NCBI RefSeq assembly: GCF_030348505.1
Contig: NZ_JAUCFJ010000002.1
Coordinates: forward strand, 1,802,001 to 1,866,000
Reading direction: 5' to 3'
Source of the DNA: Lysinibacillus sp. G4S2
GTDB lineage: Bacteria; Bacillota; Bacilli; Bacillales_A; Planococcaceae
Length of the DNA: 64,000 bases
The notes below the pieces were generated by a model that saw only the letters and a program-made list of their open reading frames with translations, searched no databases and was not told the DNA's origin. The position numbers and the translations under genes are program-made. This document shows positions 17,030 to 26,181 of the stretch, in pieces (the first letter of the stretch is position 1; each line of letters starts with the position of its first letter).

Positions 17030-18064
17030 GTGAGTCTATTGAATGAACAATTAGTATCGATGATTACACAGCTCGTAATGGAAAAGATGGGTAATGATAC
17101 GTCCGTTAAATCTTCACCAGAACCAGCTGTGGCAACAGAAGAACAAAAGGAAACACTTATTAAATTCTATGATACAGCAGCTAATCATGCTGATGAAGTA
17201 GCAAGTCCAAGCACATCAGAACAATCAAATGAACCGTTAATTAAGCTTTATCAGAATGAATCAGGTAATCACGAACAATCATATTACAGTGCAAGTTATG
17301 ATGAATCGTCGCACACGGTGGCGCCTATCCGAGCCTTTAAATTTGAAGAGGATGAAGTGTCTGAAAGTGTACAAGCGGCAAAAAAACATACACCAGCAAG
17401 AATAGGTGTTGGGAGAGCTGGGACCAGACCAAAAACAAAAACTTGGCTAAAATTCCGCCTCGATCATGCGGCAGCAGTGGATGCAGTATATGGAGAAGTG
17501 ACAGAGGAGCTACTACAAAAGCTTGATGTCTTTCAAGTTACAACTAAAGTGACAGATAAGGAAGAATACATTACAAGACCGGATTTAGGTCGTCGTTTAT
17601 CAGATGAAGCTAAGACATTGATTCAATCGAAATGCCAAAAAAATCCAAATGTGCAAATTATTATTTCTAATGGATTAAGCGCTAGTGCGATTGAAGAAAA
17701 TGTGCAAGATGTTTATTTAGCGTTACAGCAAAGTCTTCGTAATTTAAATATTGAAATAGGAACTACCTTCTATATTGATAAAGGGCGTGTAGCGCTAATG
17801 GATGAAATTGGCGAGCTTTTACAAGCAGAAGTAATCGTTTATTTAATCGGTGAGCGTCCTGGGCTTGTATCAGCGGAGTCAATGAGTGCCTATATATGCT
17901 ACCAACCTAGAATTGGCACAGTAGAAGCTGATCGAATGGTCGTTTCGAACATCCATAAAGGTGGTATCCCGCCATTAGAGGCAGGTGCTTATTTAGGAAC
18001 AGTCGTTCAAAAAATATTGCATTACAAGGCAAGTGGAGTAGGTCTTGTGGCAAAAGAAGGTTAG
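17030..18064 (+). CDS. eutC: Ethanolamine ammonia-lyase small subunit EutC with N-terminal targeting tail
   Basis: 344 residues, about 50 longer than the E. coli subunit. The extra part is N-terminal. An amphipathic helix (LVSMITQLVMEKM, about residues 8-20) is followed by about 95 polar, low-complexity residues before the conserved domain begins at ARIGVGRAGTRPKT. Later conserved blocks are GRRLSDEA, NGLSASAIEEN and YLIGERPGL. The short helix plus linker is the pattern of a microcompartment encapsulation peptide. Start GTG 17030 or TTG 17039, both behind AGG-type sites. It follows eutB without a gap. Confidence 0.93.
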   Translation: MSLLNEQLVSMITQLVMEKMGNDTSVKSSPEPAVATEEQKETLIKFYDTAANHADEVASPSTSEQSNEPLIKLYQNESGNHEQSYYSASYDESSHTVAPIRAFKFEEDEVSESVQAAKKHTPARIGVGRAGTRPKTKTWLKFRLDHAAAVDAVYGEVTEELLQKLDVFQVTTKVTDKEEYITRPDLGRRLSDEAKTLIQSKCQKNPNVQIIISNGLSASAIEENVQDVYLALQQSLRNLNIEIGTTFYIDKGRVALMDEIGELLQAEVIVYLIGERPGLVSAESMSAYICYQPRIGTVEADRMVVSNIHKGGIPPLEAGAYLGTVVQKILHYKASGVGLVAKEG

Positions 18065-18075
18065 GAGGGCAAACG

Positions 18076-18726
18076 ATGAATCCTCAAAAAATTATGGCAG
18101 AAATTTTGGCAATGCAAATCATTCCGAGAGTAAATAGTGAATTAGCAGAGCAATTAGATTTAAAGCCATATCACAATAGCATTGGACTCGTAACTCTCAC
18201 AATAGATGATGTTGGCTATGTAGCATTAGACGAAGCGACGAAAAAAGCTGATGTTGAAGTTGTTTATGCAAAAAGCTTTTATGCTGGAGCGGCACATGCA
18301 TCTGGTCCGTTATCCGGTGAGGTCATTGGCATCATTGCTGGTAGCTCGCCTGATGAAATACGCAGTGGTTTAGATGCCATTCAGCAGAAAATTCAGTTTG
18401 ATACGTATTTTGAAGCTATTCTTCACAATGAAAACCACGCTCTTTTTGCACATACTGTAGCAAGCTGTGGTACGTATCTGGCAGAGTTGGCGAATGTGAA
18501 GGCTGGAACGGCTCTTGCTTATTTAATAGCACCACCGCTTGAGGCTGTCGTTGGTTTAGACGCTGCATTAAAGGCGGCAGATGTAGAGCTAAAGGTTTTC
18601 TTTGGCCCACCATCTGAAACCAATTTCGGTGGAGGCTTATTAAGTGGTAGCCAATCTTCCTGCCAAGCTGCAGCAGATGCTTTTAGAGAAGCTATTGAGA
18701 ATTTAGCGAGAAATCCAGTTGTATAG
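18076..18726 (+). CDS. eutL: Microcompartment shell protein EutL
   Basis: 216 residues with two fused BMC domains, forming pseudohexameric trimers with a gated pore. Signatures are YVALDEATKKADVEVVYAKS, HASGPLSGEVIGIIAG in the first domain and GTALAYLIAPPLEAVVGLDAA in the second. It lies 11 bp after eutC behind GGAGGG and 14 bp before eutE. Confidence 0.95.
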   Translation: MNPQKIMAEILAMQIIPRVNSELAEQLDLKPYHNSIGLVTLTIDDVGYVALDEATKKADVEVVYAKSFYAGAAHASGPLSGEVIGIIAGSSPDEIRSGLDAIQQKIQFDTYFEAILHNENHALFAHTVASCGTYLAELANVKAGTALAYLIAPPLEAVVGLDAALKAADVELKVFFGPPSETNFGGGLLSGSQSSCQAAADAFREAIENLARNPVV

Positions 18727-18740
18727 AAAGGAGGGGCTTT

Positions 18741-20228
18741 ATGGCCACATTAGATAAAGATTTATTAGCAATTCAAGAAATGAGAGACGCCGTGAGACAT
18801 GCCAATATCGCACAAGCTGCTTACATGCAGTATTCACAGCAGCAAGTAGATAGTATCGTCAAAGCTGTTGCCGATGCCGCATTTAAAGAAGCAGAACGTT
18901 TGGCAAATATGGCCGTTCAGGAAACAGGGATGGGCATACCTAATCATAAAAAAATGAAAAATGAGGTTGCCTCTCGAGATGTCTACGAAGATATAAAAGA
19001 TTTAAAGACAGTTGGTGTCGTAGGTTTCGATCGCATGAAAAAAGTGACAGAGATCGCTAGTCCGTTTGGAGTGATCGCGGGCATTGTCCCAACGACAAAT
19101 CCAACATCAACTGCAATCTTCAAAACACTTATTTCATTGAAAACTAGAAATGGTCTAGTATTAAGCCCACATCCTTATGCGGTTGATTGTACAAAGGAAG
19201 CTTTAGAGATTTGTAAAGTTGCTGCAGAAAAAGCAGGAGCACCAGAAGGATTGCTACACTGTTTAACGATGTCTTCTATGGAAGCTACACAGCAACTAAT
19301 GAAGCACCCAGATATTCATTTGATTTTAGCGACTGGTGGCGGTGCGCTAGTGAAAGCAGCCTATAGTTCAGGCAAACCTGCTTACGGTGTAGGACCAGGG
19401 AATGTTCCAGCTTACATTGAAAAATCAGCTAATATTTCTAAAGCAGTTCGTCAGCTTGTACAAAGTAAATCTTTTGATAATGGCACAATTTGTGCAACGG
19501 AACAAGCCATTATTGTAGATAAGGTAATTGCAGAGCAAGTTTTGACAGAGTTAAAGAAAAACAATGCTTATATTTTGAGTGATGAAGAGAAGGTGAAGAT
19601 GGAGAAGTTAATTTCTCCTGTCCCAGGGAAAGTAAATCCTCAAATTGTAGGGAAATCAGCGGCATGCTTAGCAGATTCTGTCGGTATTACCGTGCCAGAA
19701 GATACGAAAGTTCTCGTTGGTATGGAAACAATGATTGGCAAAAATATTCCATTCTCACTTGAAAAATTGTCGCCGATATTTGCACTATACACAGTTGAGG
19801 ACAGCACAGAGGCAAAACAAGTGATGATTGATTTACTAAATATTGGTGGGCGTGGCCATACATGCTCGATCCATACAGAAAATACAGCTTTAGCTGAGCA
19901 ATTATCTGTTGAACTACCAGTGTCCAGAATTGTTGTCAATACATTATCATCTATTGGCGCTGTTGGTGGAACTACTGGATTAGCACCATCCTTTACATTA
20001 GGATGCGGTACGTTTGGTGGCAATATTACGTCCGATAACATTACCGCGAGACATTTATTGAATATTAAACGTATGGCTTATGGCATTAAAGATGTAGAGG
20101 TGCCAAAACCAGAATTTTTAACAAAACCAGTAGTAGAAAATAGTAAAGAACAAGATCCAACTTTGGATACAGCGATGGTTCAGCAAATTGTTGATCAAGT
20201 ATTAAAACAAATAACATTAAATAAATAA
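18741..20228 (+). CDS. eutE: Acetylating acetaldehyde dehydrogenase EutE with C-terminal encapsulation-like helix
   Basis: 495 residues of the aldehyde dehydrogenase superfamily. It oxidises acetaldehyde to acetyl-CoA with NAD+ and CoA inside the shell. The catalytic cysteine is in FDNGTICATEQ (residue 251), and the cofactor region is ATGGGALVKAAYSSGKPAYG. The C-terminus is a charged linker followed by the amphipathic helix MVQQIVDQVLKQI. This closely resembles the N-terminal helix of the second PduL and so is a likely cargo tag. The ribosome site AAAGGAGG supports ATG 18741. Confidence 0.94.
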   Translation: MATLDKDLLAIQEMRDAVRHANIAQAAYMQYSQQQVDSIVKAVADAAFKEAERLANMAVQETGMGIPNHKKMKNEVASRDVYEDIKDLKTVGVVGFDRMKKVTEIASPFGVIAGIVPTTNPTSTAIFKTLISLKTRNGLVLSPHPYAVDCTKEALEICKVAAEKAGAPEGLLHCLTMSSMEATQQLMKHPDIHLILATGGGALVKAAYSSGKPAYGVGPGNVPAYIEKSANISKAVRQLVQSKSFDNGTICATEQAIIVDKVIAEQVLTELKKNNAYILSDEEKVKMEKLISPVPGKVNPQIVGKSAACLADSVGITVPEDTKVLVGMETMIGKNIPFSLEKLSPIFALYTVEDSTEAKQVMIDLLNIGGRGHTCSIHTENTALAEQLSVELPVSRIVVNTLSSIGAVGGTTGLAPSFTLGCGTFGGNITSDNITARHLLNIKRMAYGIKDVEVPKPEFLTKPVVENSKEQDPTLDTAMVQQIVDQVLKQITLNK

Positions 20229-20244
20229 ATTGGAGGAATGACAA

Positions 20245-20523
20245 ATGAGTACAGCATTAGGAATGGTAGAAACAAAAGGATTAGTAGGAGCAATTGAAGC
20301 AGCGGATGCAATGGTGAAGGCTGCTAGCGTTAACTTAGTAGGAAAAGTACATGTTGGTGGCGGTATTGTCACTGTATTAGTACGTGGTGATGTAGGAGCA
20401 GTAAAAGCAGCTACTGATGCAGGAGCTGCAGCGGCACAACGTGTTGGAGAACTTCTATCTGTACACGTAATCCCACGTCCACACCATGAATTAGAATTAA
20501 TTTTACCAAAAGCAGAAGCTTAA
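20245..20523 (+). CDS. eutM: Microcompartment shell hexamer EutM
   Basis: 92 residues, a single canonical BMC domain ([41 protein letters not shown]). EutM hexamers form the main shell facets with a small metabolite pore. It is preceded by TTGGAGG 10 nt upstream and is the last gene before the repeat array, which interrupts an otherwise tightly packed operon. Confidence 0.96.
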   Translation: MSTALGMVETKGLVGAIEAADAMVKAASVNLVGKVHVGGGIVTVLVRGDVGAVKAATDAGAAAAQRVGELLSVHVIPRPHHELELILPKAEA

Positions 20524-20542
20524 TTTTAACTTCAGAATAAGG

Positions 20543-21281
20543 GCGACGGAAAAGAAGAGCCGAAGCGACGGAATGAAGGTTGGAAGCGACGGAATGAAGG
20601 TCGAAAGCGACGGAAAGAAGCCAAAGCGACGGAATGAAGGTCCGAAACGACGGAAAGAAGAGCCGAAACGACGGAAAGAAGAGTCGAAGCGACGGAAAGA
20701 AGAGCCGGAACGACGGAAAGAAGAGCTGAAGCGACGGAAAGAAAAGCTGGAGTGACGCAAAGAAAAGCCGAAGTGACGGATAGAAGTCAAAGCGACGGAA
20801 AGAAGAGCCGGAGTGACGGAAAGAATGTCCGAAACGACGGATAGAAGTCAAAAGCGACGGAAAGAAAAGCCGGAACGACGGAAAGAAGGCCTGAAGCGAC
20901 GGAAAGAAGAGCCGGAACGACGGAAAGAAGAGCTGAAGCGACGGAAAGAAGAGCCGGAGTGACGGAAAGAATGTCCGAAACGACGGATAGAAGAGCCGGA
21001 ACGACGGAATGAAATTCGAAGCGACGAAAAGAAAAGCTGGAGTGACGCAAAGAAAAGCCGAAGTGACGGATAGAAGTCAAAGCGACGGAAAGAAGAGCTG
21101 AAGCGACGGAAAGAAGAGCCGGAGTGACGGAAAGAATGTCCGAAACGACGGAAAGAAGAGCCGTAGCGACGGAATGAAGGTCGAAGCGACGGAAAGAAGA
21201 GCCGGAGTGACGGAAAGAAAAGCCAAAGTGACGAAAAGAAAAGCCGGAACGACGGAATGAAGGTCCAAGCGACGGAAAGAA
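20543..21281 (+). repeat. Purine-rich 21-nt tandem repeat array (about 36 units) inside the eut operon
   Basis: About 36 head-to-tail units, mostly 21 nt with some of 19, 20 or 22. The core is GACGGAAAGA followed by an AGAGCCG-type segment. Units vary by substitution and by a few recurring subtypes, and a 71-bp block at 20738-20808 recurs exactly at 21028-21098. The coding-direction strand is almost all A and G. Open frames across it on both strands are a by-product of the 7-codon period. Variable unit lengths break any single frame, so I treat it as non-coding. It lies between eutM and the first pduL with no terminator seen. Confidence 0.95.
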
Positions 21282-21379
21282 CATCATAAATGGAAGGTCA
21301 GGATGATACAGATGATACACATTGCACCTCATCCTGCCCATTCATTTTCAACAGTAATTAAGATATAGAGGTGGCTAAC

Positions 21380-21970
21380 GTGAAAACAGCGACAAAATCA
21401 TTTCCTGTGGCCATTTCAGCTCGGCATATACATGTAAGTGAAGAGGATTTACAAGCACTTTTTGGTCCAAATGCAGCGCTAACAAAGGATTTTGATCTTT
21501 CGCAGCCAGGACAATTTGCAGCAAAAGAGCGTGTTTCCATAGAAGGACCAAAAGGTGTCCTTCATAATGTACGTGTATTAGGTCCTGTAAGAGCGGCAAC
21601 ACAGGTGGAAATCAGTCGGACAGATGCAATGAAAATAGGATTAACCCCTCCTTTAAGGCAATCGGGAGATATCGAAAGTTCAGCTGGTATCAAATTAATT
21701 CATCAAGAAAAAGAAATAATGATCGAGCAGGGAGTCATTATTGCACAGGCACATATTCATATGACGGAAGAAGATGCAATAGCATTGAATGTACAAAATA
21801 ATGAATTAGTATCTGTGGAAGTGGATAGTGAGCGACCTGTGACATTTCGTGGGGTTGTAGTTCGTGTGTCGAACGATTTTAGTTTAGAGATGCATATCGA
21901 TACAGATGAAGCGAATGCGGGCTTTATTGAACAGCAAGCGCAAGGAAAAATTGTCAGATCATTGACGTAA
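21380..21970 (+). CDS. pduL: PduL-type phosphotransacetylase without targeting helix
   Basis: About 196 residues with two beta-barrel PduL domains and the metal-binding histidine motifs ISARHIHVS (N-terminal half) and IAQAHIHMT (C-terminal half). PduL enzymes turn acyl-CoA plus phosphate into acyl-phosphate and recycle CoA. In eut loci this replaces the unrelated EutD. It starts directly with the catalytic domain, with no amphipathic leader, so it may act outside the shell, unlike the next gene. GTG 21380 is favoured (GAGGTGG upstream); GTG 21371 is in frame. Confidence 0.9.
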   Translation: MKTATKSFPVAISARHIHVSEEDLQALFGPNAALTKDFDLSQPGQFAAKERVSIEGPKGVLHNVRVLGPVRAATQVEISRTDAMKIGLTPPLRQSGDIESSAGIKLIHQEKEIMIEQGVIIAQAHIHMTEEDAIALNVQNNELVSVEVDSERPVTFRGVVVRVSNDFSLEMHIDTDEANAGFIEQQAQGKIVRSLT

Positions 21971-21982
21971 GGAGGAGGTTAG

Positions 21983-22849
21983 ATGCAAGAGAATTTAGTC
22001 CAAAAAATTGTTGAAGAAGTATTGCAGCAAGTTTTGAAAAATCAGCCTTCCCCTCAACATGACGGAAAAATTCCTATTGGTGTATCGGCAAGACATGTAC
22101 ATCTTGCTCAAGCGGAAGTGGAGAAGCTTTTTGGTGAAAACTATCAATTAACACCTAAGTTTGAGCTTTCACAGCCAGGTCAGTTTGCTGCTGAGGAAAC
22201 AGTAGTTATTGCTGGACCAAAGGGTTCAATTGAGCGAGTACGCATTTTAGGTCCAGCTCGATCATTATCTCAAGTAGAAATTAGCTGGACAGACGCGATG
22301 AAAATAGGGGCTAAGCCACCATTAAGAGTATCAGGAGATATTAAAGGCTCTAGCCCTGTCACACTTATTGGTCCAAAGGGCAGTGTTGTGCTAAATGAGG
22401 GGCTCATTATTGCACAAGCACATATTCATATGTCACCAGCTGACAGTGCTCGTTTCCAAGTAGCGGATGGACAATCGGTACAAATTAAAGTAGAGGGTAT
22501 AAGACCGATTATTTTATCAAATGTAATGATTCGTGTTTCTGAGCGATATCGATTGGAGATGCATATTGATACAGATGAAGCAAATGCAGGTTTAATCCAA
22601 CAAGGTACATTTGCAGAAATTATCAATGCTCAAGCAAATGAGCAAATGCATGTCAAAGAACTCCCGCCAGTCGTAAGTCAAGCAGATAAACCATCGATTT
22701 ATCATTTTGATAAGAAGCTACTTTCACAAGTAGAAGTACTTGAAATTGAAGCAAAAGAAATTGTTGTTCCTAAAAAAACAATTGTCACAGCATTGGCTTA
22801 TGACAAAATACGAGAGTTGAATAAGAGGTTAACAATTCGCTCTGAATAA
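21983..22849 (+). CDS. pduL: Second PduL-type phosphotransacetylase with targeting helix and C-terminal extension
   Basis: 288 residues. An N-terminal amphipathic helix (LVQKIVEEVLQQVLK) and short linker are typical encapsulation signals. PduL domains follow at about residues 30-210 with VSARHVHLA and IAQAHIHMS. A C-terminal extension of about 75 residues (about 215-288) contains VLEIEAKEIVVPKKTIVT followed by ALAYDKIREL. That resembles the short domain found in EutQ/EutT-type proteins (VPKGAIVTPLA-like); the match is from memory and uncertain. It lies 12 bp after the first pduL behind GGAGGAGG. Two tandem PduL paralogues in one eut operon is unusual. Confidence 0.9.
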   Translation: MQENLVQKIVEEVLQQVLKNQPSPQHDGKIPIGVSARHVHLAQAEVEKLFGENYQLTPKFELSQPGQFAAEETVVIAGPKGSIERVRILGPARSLSQVEISWTDAMKIGAKPPLRVSGDIKGSSPVTLIGPKGSVVLNEGLIIAQAHIHMSPADSARFQVADGQSVQIKVEGIRPIILSNVMIRVSERYRLEMHIDTDEANAGLIQQGTFAEIINAQANEQMHVKELPPVVSQADKPSIYHFDKKLLSQVEVLEIEAKEIVVPKKTIVTALAYDKIRELNKRLTIRSE

Positions 22850-22885
22850 TTAGAAAAGTCCATGCAGGATATAGAGGTGAAGTTC

Positions 22886-23170
22886 ATGCAGATGGGAAGA
22901 GTGATAGGCAGTGTATGGGCGACACGTAAAGAGGAAGGGTTGAATGGCTTAAAATTATTAATTATTCAACCAATTGACTCCAATCAGCAGCCGATTCGCT
23001 CAGAAATTGTAGCAGCTGACCGAATCGGGGCGGGAATTGGAGATGATGTGCTCATTACGAGTGGTGGATCATCCAGATATATTATGAAAGAAAATCCATT
23101 GCCTATCGATGCAGTTGTTATAGGTATTATTGATTCTACAGAAGTTATGCGAGGTGAAGAGAATGAGTAG
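22886..23170 (+). CDS. eutN: Microcompartment vertex protein EutN
   Basis: 94 residues of the CcmL/EutN pentamer family, which caps shell vertices. Signatures are MGRVIGSVWATRKEEGLNG, AADRIGAGIGDDVLIT and DAVVIGIID. The frame is open from ATG 22862, but GAGGTG positioned before ATG 22886 and alignment with the family fix the later start. The last codons overlap the following shell gene by 8 nt. Confidence 0.93.
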   Translation: MQMGRVIGSVWATRKEEGLNGLKLLIIQPIDSNQQPIRSEIVAADRIGAGIGDDVLITSGGSSRYIMKENPLPIDAVVIGIIDSTEVMRGEENE

Positions 23171-23528
23171 CGCTATTGGAATGATTGAGACTAAAGGATT
23201 AGTAGGCTCTTACGAAGCTGCTGATGCGATGATAAAGTCATCAGATGTAACTATCGTCAAGCAAGAGTTCGTTGATGGTGGGATTGTGACAATCGTCGTG
23301 AAAGGTGATGTTGGTTCTGTCCAAGCAGCAGTAGAAGCTGGAAAAGCCGCTGCAATGCGCGTTGGAGAACTATTAGGCGCTCACGTAATTCCACGACCAG
23401 ATGAAGATGTTTTTCAAATGATTAAAGGACCAGAAGCACCAAAGAAAAAGCCAACATCAACTACAACAACAACACGTGCTAAAAAAACGACGGAAACAGC
23501 AGCTACTGAAAATCGAGGTGAGGCATAA
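23163..23528 (+). CDS. Second EutM/PduA-type shell protein with Lys/Thr tail
   Basis: 121 residues. The N-terminal 90 are a canonical BMC domain ([47 protein letters not shown]). The remaining 30 are a basic, threonine-rich disordered tail ending EA. The tail may face the lumen or cytosol and bind cargo or nucleic acid; this is conjecture. The likely start is ATG 23163, since GAGGTGAAG is just upstream and the domain begins at once. It ends overlapping the start of the malate dehydrogenase gene. Confidence 0.9.
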   Translation: MSSAIGMIETKGLVGSYEAADAMIKSSDVTIVKQEFVDGGIVTIVVKGDVGSVQAAVEAGKAAAMRVGELLGAHVIPRPDEDVFQMIKGPEAPKKKPTSTTTTTRAKKTTETAATENRGEA

Positions 23529-24475
23529 TGTCTTTTCGAAAAAGTAAAATTGCTGTAATTGGTGCTGGTCATACTGGCGCAACTTTAAGCTTATTTTTAG
23601 CCCAAAAAGAGCTAGGAGATGTTGTCCTGTTAGATATTCCAGAAGCGGAAAATCCGACAAAAGGAAAGGCGCTGGATTTATTACAAACAGGACCAATAGA
23701 AAAATTTAATGTTTCTATTAAAGGAACAAGTAATTATGAGGATATAGCTGGAGCAAGTATTGTCATTATTACAGCTGGTATTCCCCGTAAACCTGGTATG
23801 AGTCGTGATGACTTAGTGACGACGAATGCAAAAATCATTCAACAAGTTTCTAAGCAAATCAAACATTATGCACCTAACAGCATTGTTCTTATATTAAGCA
23901 ATCCTGTAGATGCCATGACTTACGTTTGCTATAAAGAAACAGGCTTTCCGAAAAATCGTATCATTGGCCAATCAGGTGTGCTAGATACAGCACGTTTTAA
24001 TACATTTGTTGCACAAGAGCTTCAAATTGCTCCAGAGGATGTTTCAGGATTCGTCTTAGGTGGACATGGCGACGAAATGGTTCCATTAATTCGATATTCC
24101 TATGCTGGAGGTATTCCATTAGAAAAACTGATTCCCCAAGACAGATTGCAGCAAATCGTAGAACGTACACGTAAAGGTGGCGGAGAAATTGTTGGTTTGT
24201 TAGGAAATGGCAGTGCTTATTATGCACCAGCAGCTGCCTGTGCACAAATGGTCGAAATCATTATGAAAGATCAGCGTAAAATAATTCCTTCTATCGCCCT
24301 TTTAGAAGGAGAGTACGGTTACCACGAATTATTTTTAGGAGTACCGACAATATTAGGTGGCAATGGCATTGAATCAGTTATTGAATTGCACCTGACAAAT
24401 GAAGAAAAAACGGCGCTCCATCAATCAGCAGAAGCCGTAAAACAAGTATTACAAATTTGCCAAAACATAGGGTAA
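23528..24475 (+). CDS. Malate dehydrogenase of the lactate/malate family in the eut operon
   Basis: 315 residues. Rossmann motif [10 protein letters not shown] near the N-terminus; substrate loop [11 protein letters not shown] with arginine, which favours malate over lactate; NPVDAMTY; and catalytic histidine in [10 protein letters not shown]. It oxidises malate or, in reverse, reduces oxaloacetate with NADH. It is translationally coupled to the preceding shell gene (stop and start overlap), so it belongs to the eut transcript. With no eutG alcohol dehydrogenase in the locus, it may re-oxidise the NADH made by EutE. No targeting helix is seen, so it is probably cytosolic. A separate housekeeping mdh would be expected elsewhere. 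Confidence 0.9.
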   Translation: MSFRKSKIAVIGAGHTGATLSLFLAQKELGDVVLLDIPEAENPTKGKALDLLQTGPIEKFNVSIKGTSNYEDIAGASIVIITAGIPRKPGMSRDDLVTTNAKIIQQVSKQIKHYAPNSIVLILSNPVDAMTYVCYKETGFPKNRIIGQSGVLDTARFNTFVAQELQIAPEDVSGFVLGGHGDEMVPLIRYSYAGGIPLEKLIPQDRLQQIVERTRKGGGEIVGLLGNGSAYYAPAAACAQMVEIIMKDQRKIIPSIALLEGEYGYHELFLGVPTILGGNGIESVIELHLTNEEKTALHQSAEAVKQVLQICQNIG

Positions 24476-24574
24476 TCAGACGCTATGCTGCAATAAGATA
24501 TGTAGGATCCCCAACTATATATCTGTTGTAAAAAAACTTTAGCTCTTAAAAATGTTTGATTGGAAACCGAACAT

Positions 24575-24678
24575 TTAACTTCTTTCAGCAGTAGTCTCCA
24601 ACCTCTATAGTTGGTGAGATGAATGCGGTTTTAAGTCACTTTTCAGCGAGTTTCCAAACACCCGCTGAAAGAAGTTAA
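24575..24678 (+). repeat. Solo IS200/IS605-like end or MITE-like stem-loop
   Basis: Outer 15-bp inverted repeats TTAACTTCTTTCAGC (24575-24589) and GCTGAAAGAAGTTAA (24664-24678) enclose two hairpins: CCAAC/GTTGG, then the CAGCG...CGCTG stem with the loop segment TTTCCAAACACC. The segment GGTGAGATGAATGCGG recurs before dynA (about 38545). The architecture looks like the right end and omega-RNA scaffold of a TnpB-type element whose genes are gone. No gene is seen between 24476 and 24976 apart from this and a terminator. Confidence 0.45.
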
Positions 24679-24812
24679 AGCCTCCGGCGGATGTCACGGA
24701 AATCGGAAAGGAGTTCTTTGTGCAAGCACAAACCCGATTCCAGACGCAATTATGCCAAGGCATAATTGATCTTGAAAGCTAGTTAAAATTCCCCCTTATT
24801 TATATAGAATAT

Positions 24813-24857
24813 GAAGCTCTCTTTGAACGTGAAAGTTCGAAGAGAGCTTCTTTAGTT
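24813..24857 (+). terminator. Terminator downstream of the eut operon
   Basis: GAAGCTCTCTT / AAGAGAGCTTC stem with a TTTAGTTT tail. It is the first good terminator after the malate dehydrogenase gene, about 340 bp past its stop. Confidence 0.7.
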
Positions 24858-24976
24858 TGTATTAGTTTTTATTTAAGATTTATCGGGCATATGGACAAGA
24901 AACTACGCGTTGAGCCCATAGATGTGGGGGAAGCGACACATATGCCTCACCCAACTTTTTAATCTATTTTGAATCA

Positions 24977-26119
24977 TTAATTTTCCTTCCTTTTATGTAA
25001 ATAAGGGAATAATGATAGTAACCCTAGAACAGCTAAACAAACGCCAATCCACAGTGGCGATAAATAACCATATCCTTTACTAATTCCTAGACCACCAAGC
25101 GATGAACCAATAGCAACACCGAGTGTAATAAAAGAGGTGTGAACAGTATTTATCATTGCCCCACTATTCGCTGTTTTCATTACTCTTGCAATCATAGCTG
25201 GATTCATCGCAACTCCCGTTAAACCAATAAAAATAGTACAGATAACAGCAATATATTTATTTTCCGCTCCTAACGCAAATACAGACAATGCTACAATTAA
25301 TATAATCAATCCACTCATAAGTATTTTCATTGTATAATTATCAGCGAACTTTCCAATTACTATATTCCCAACTACTGTTGCACTACCGTAGAGAGCAAGT
25401 AAATACGGAATACTTGCACTAGAAAAGCCTGTAACATTTGTAAAGATAGGTGTGAAATAACTAAATGCGGCAAATGCACCACCGATAATAAACATGCTTG
25501 TTACATATGCTGCCCAAAGATGAATATTCTTAAAATGCAAAAGTTCGTCTTTCCAATCTAATGGAGCTTTAATTGACGATGATGGTATCAACCATTGAAT
25601 CATGACTGCTGATACTAGAACAAGAACGGAAACCGACCCAAAACTAATACGCCAGCCAAAATATTGTGAGATAACAGTTGTGATAGGTAAACCTAAGACA
25701 GTTGAAAGCATTAAACCTGCAAGTACAATTGATGCCGCTTTTCCCCTTGAATTAGGGTGGACAAATGTTGTAGAAAAGGAAACAGCCACTCCAAATGCTG
25801 AAGATGAAGCAATACCAGTAATAATACGTGAAATCATCATACTATCATAGTTCCAAGCAATGGCTCCAAGCGATTGACCAATTAAAAATACAAACATTAA
25901 AAATAACAATGCTTGTTTACTGCGTATTCTTAAGAGAATTGCCGTTAAAATTGGGCCCCCTATCACCATTGCTCCTGCATAAGCAGTAATTAAATATCCA
26001 ATAGACGATACAGAAACCTGAAATGCTAGAGCAAGCTCGTTCATCATTCCTGCTACCATAAATTCAGATGTAGTCATACAAAAAATCGCTAAAGCTAGCA
26101 AATAAATTATCGATGGCAT
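24977..26119 (-). CDS. MFS transporter (DHA1 family, AraJ/PbuE-like)
   Basis: 380 residues with about twelve membrane segments. The N-terminal family signature is TTSEFMVAGMMNELA, with an arginine-rich loop after helix 2 (LLRIRSKQ). This group exports drugs, nucleosides or sugars by proton antiport; the substrate cannot be read from sequence. A TetR-type repressor gene lies 62 bp upstream on the same strand, suggesting co-transcription or local control by a ligand that the pump expels. Confidence 0.88.
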   Translation of the reverse strand: MPSIIYLLALAIFCMTTSEFMVAGMMNELALAFQVSVSSIGYLITAYAGAMVIGGPILTAILLRIRSKQALLFLMFVFLIGQSLGAIAWNYDSMMISRIITGIASSSAFGVAVSFSTTFVHPNSRGKAASIVLAGLMLSTVLGLPITTVISQYFGWRISFGSVSVLVLVSAVMIQWLIPSSSIKAPLDWKDELLHFKNIHLWAAYVTSMFIIGGAFAAFSYFTPIFTNVTGFSSASIPYLLALYGSATVVGNIVIGKFADNYTMKILMSGLIILIVALSVFALGAENKYIAVICTIFIGLTGVAMNPAMIARVMKTANSGAMINTVHTSFITLGVAIGSSLGGLGISKGYGYLSPLWIGVCLAVLGLLSLFPYLHKRKEN

Positions 26120-26181
26120 AAAAACACTCCTTACCCATTATTGTAATGTTCGGTACAAAAATAGTTAGAAAAAAGAGCGCA

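Noticed and set aside
20543..21281. CRISPR array
   Set aside because: Units are contiguous 19-22 nt repeats with no unique spacers of constant size, and no cas genes are nearby.
20411..21341. Several long open frames on both strands across the repeat array (heptapeptide repeats rich in Phe/Arg/Ser or Lys/Arg/Glu)
   Set aside because: They arise because 21 nt is seven codons and the repeats lack stops. No ribosome sites are seen, and units of 19, 20 and 22 nt break the frames.
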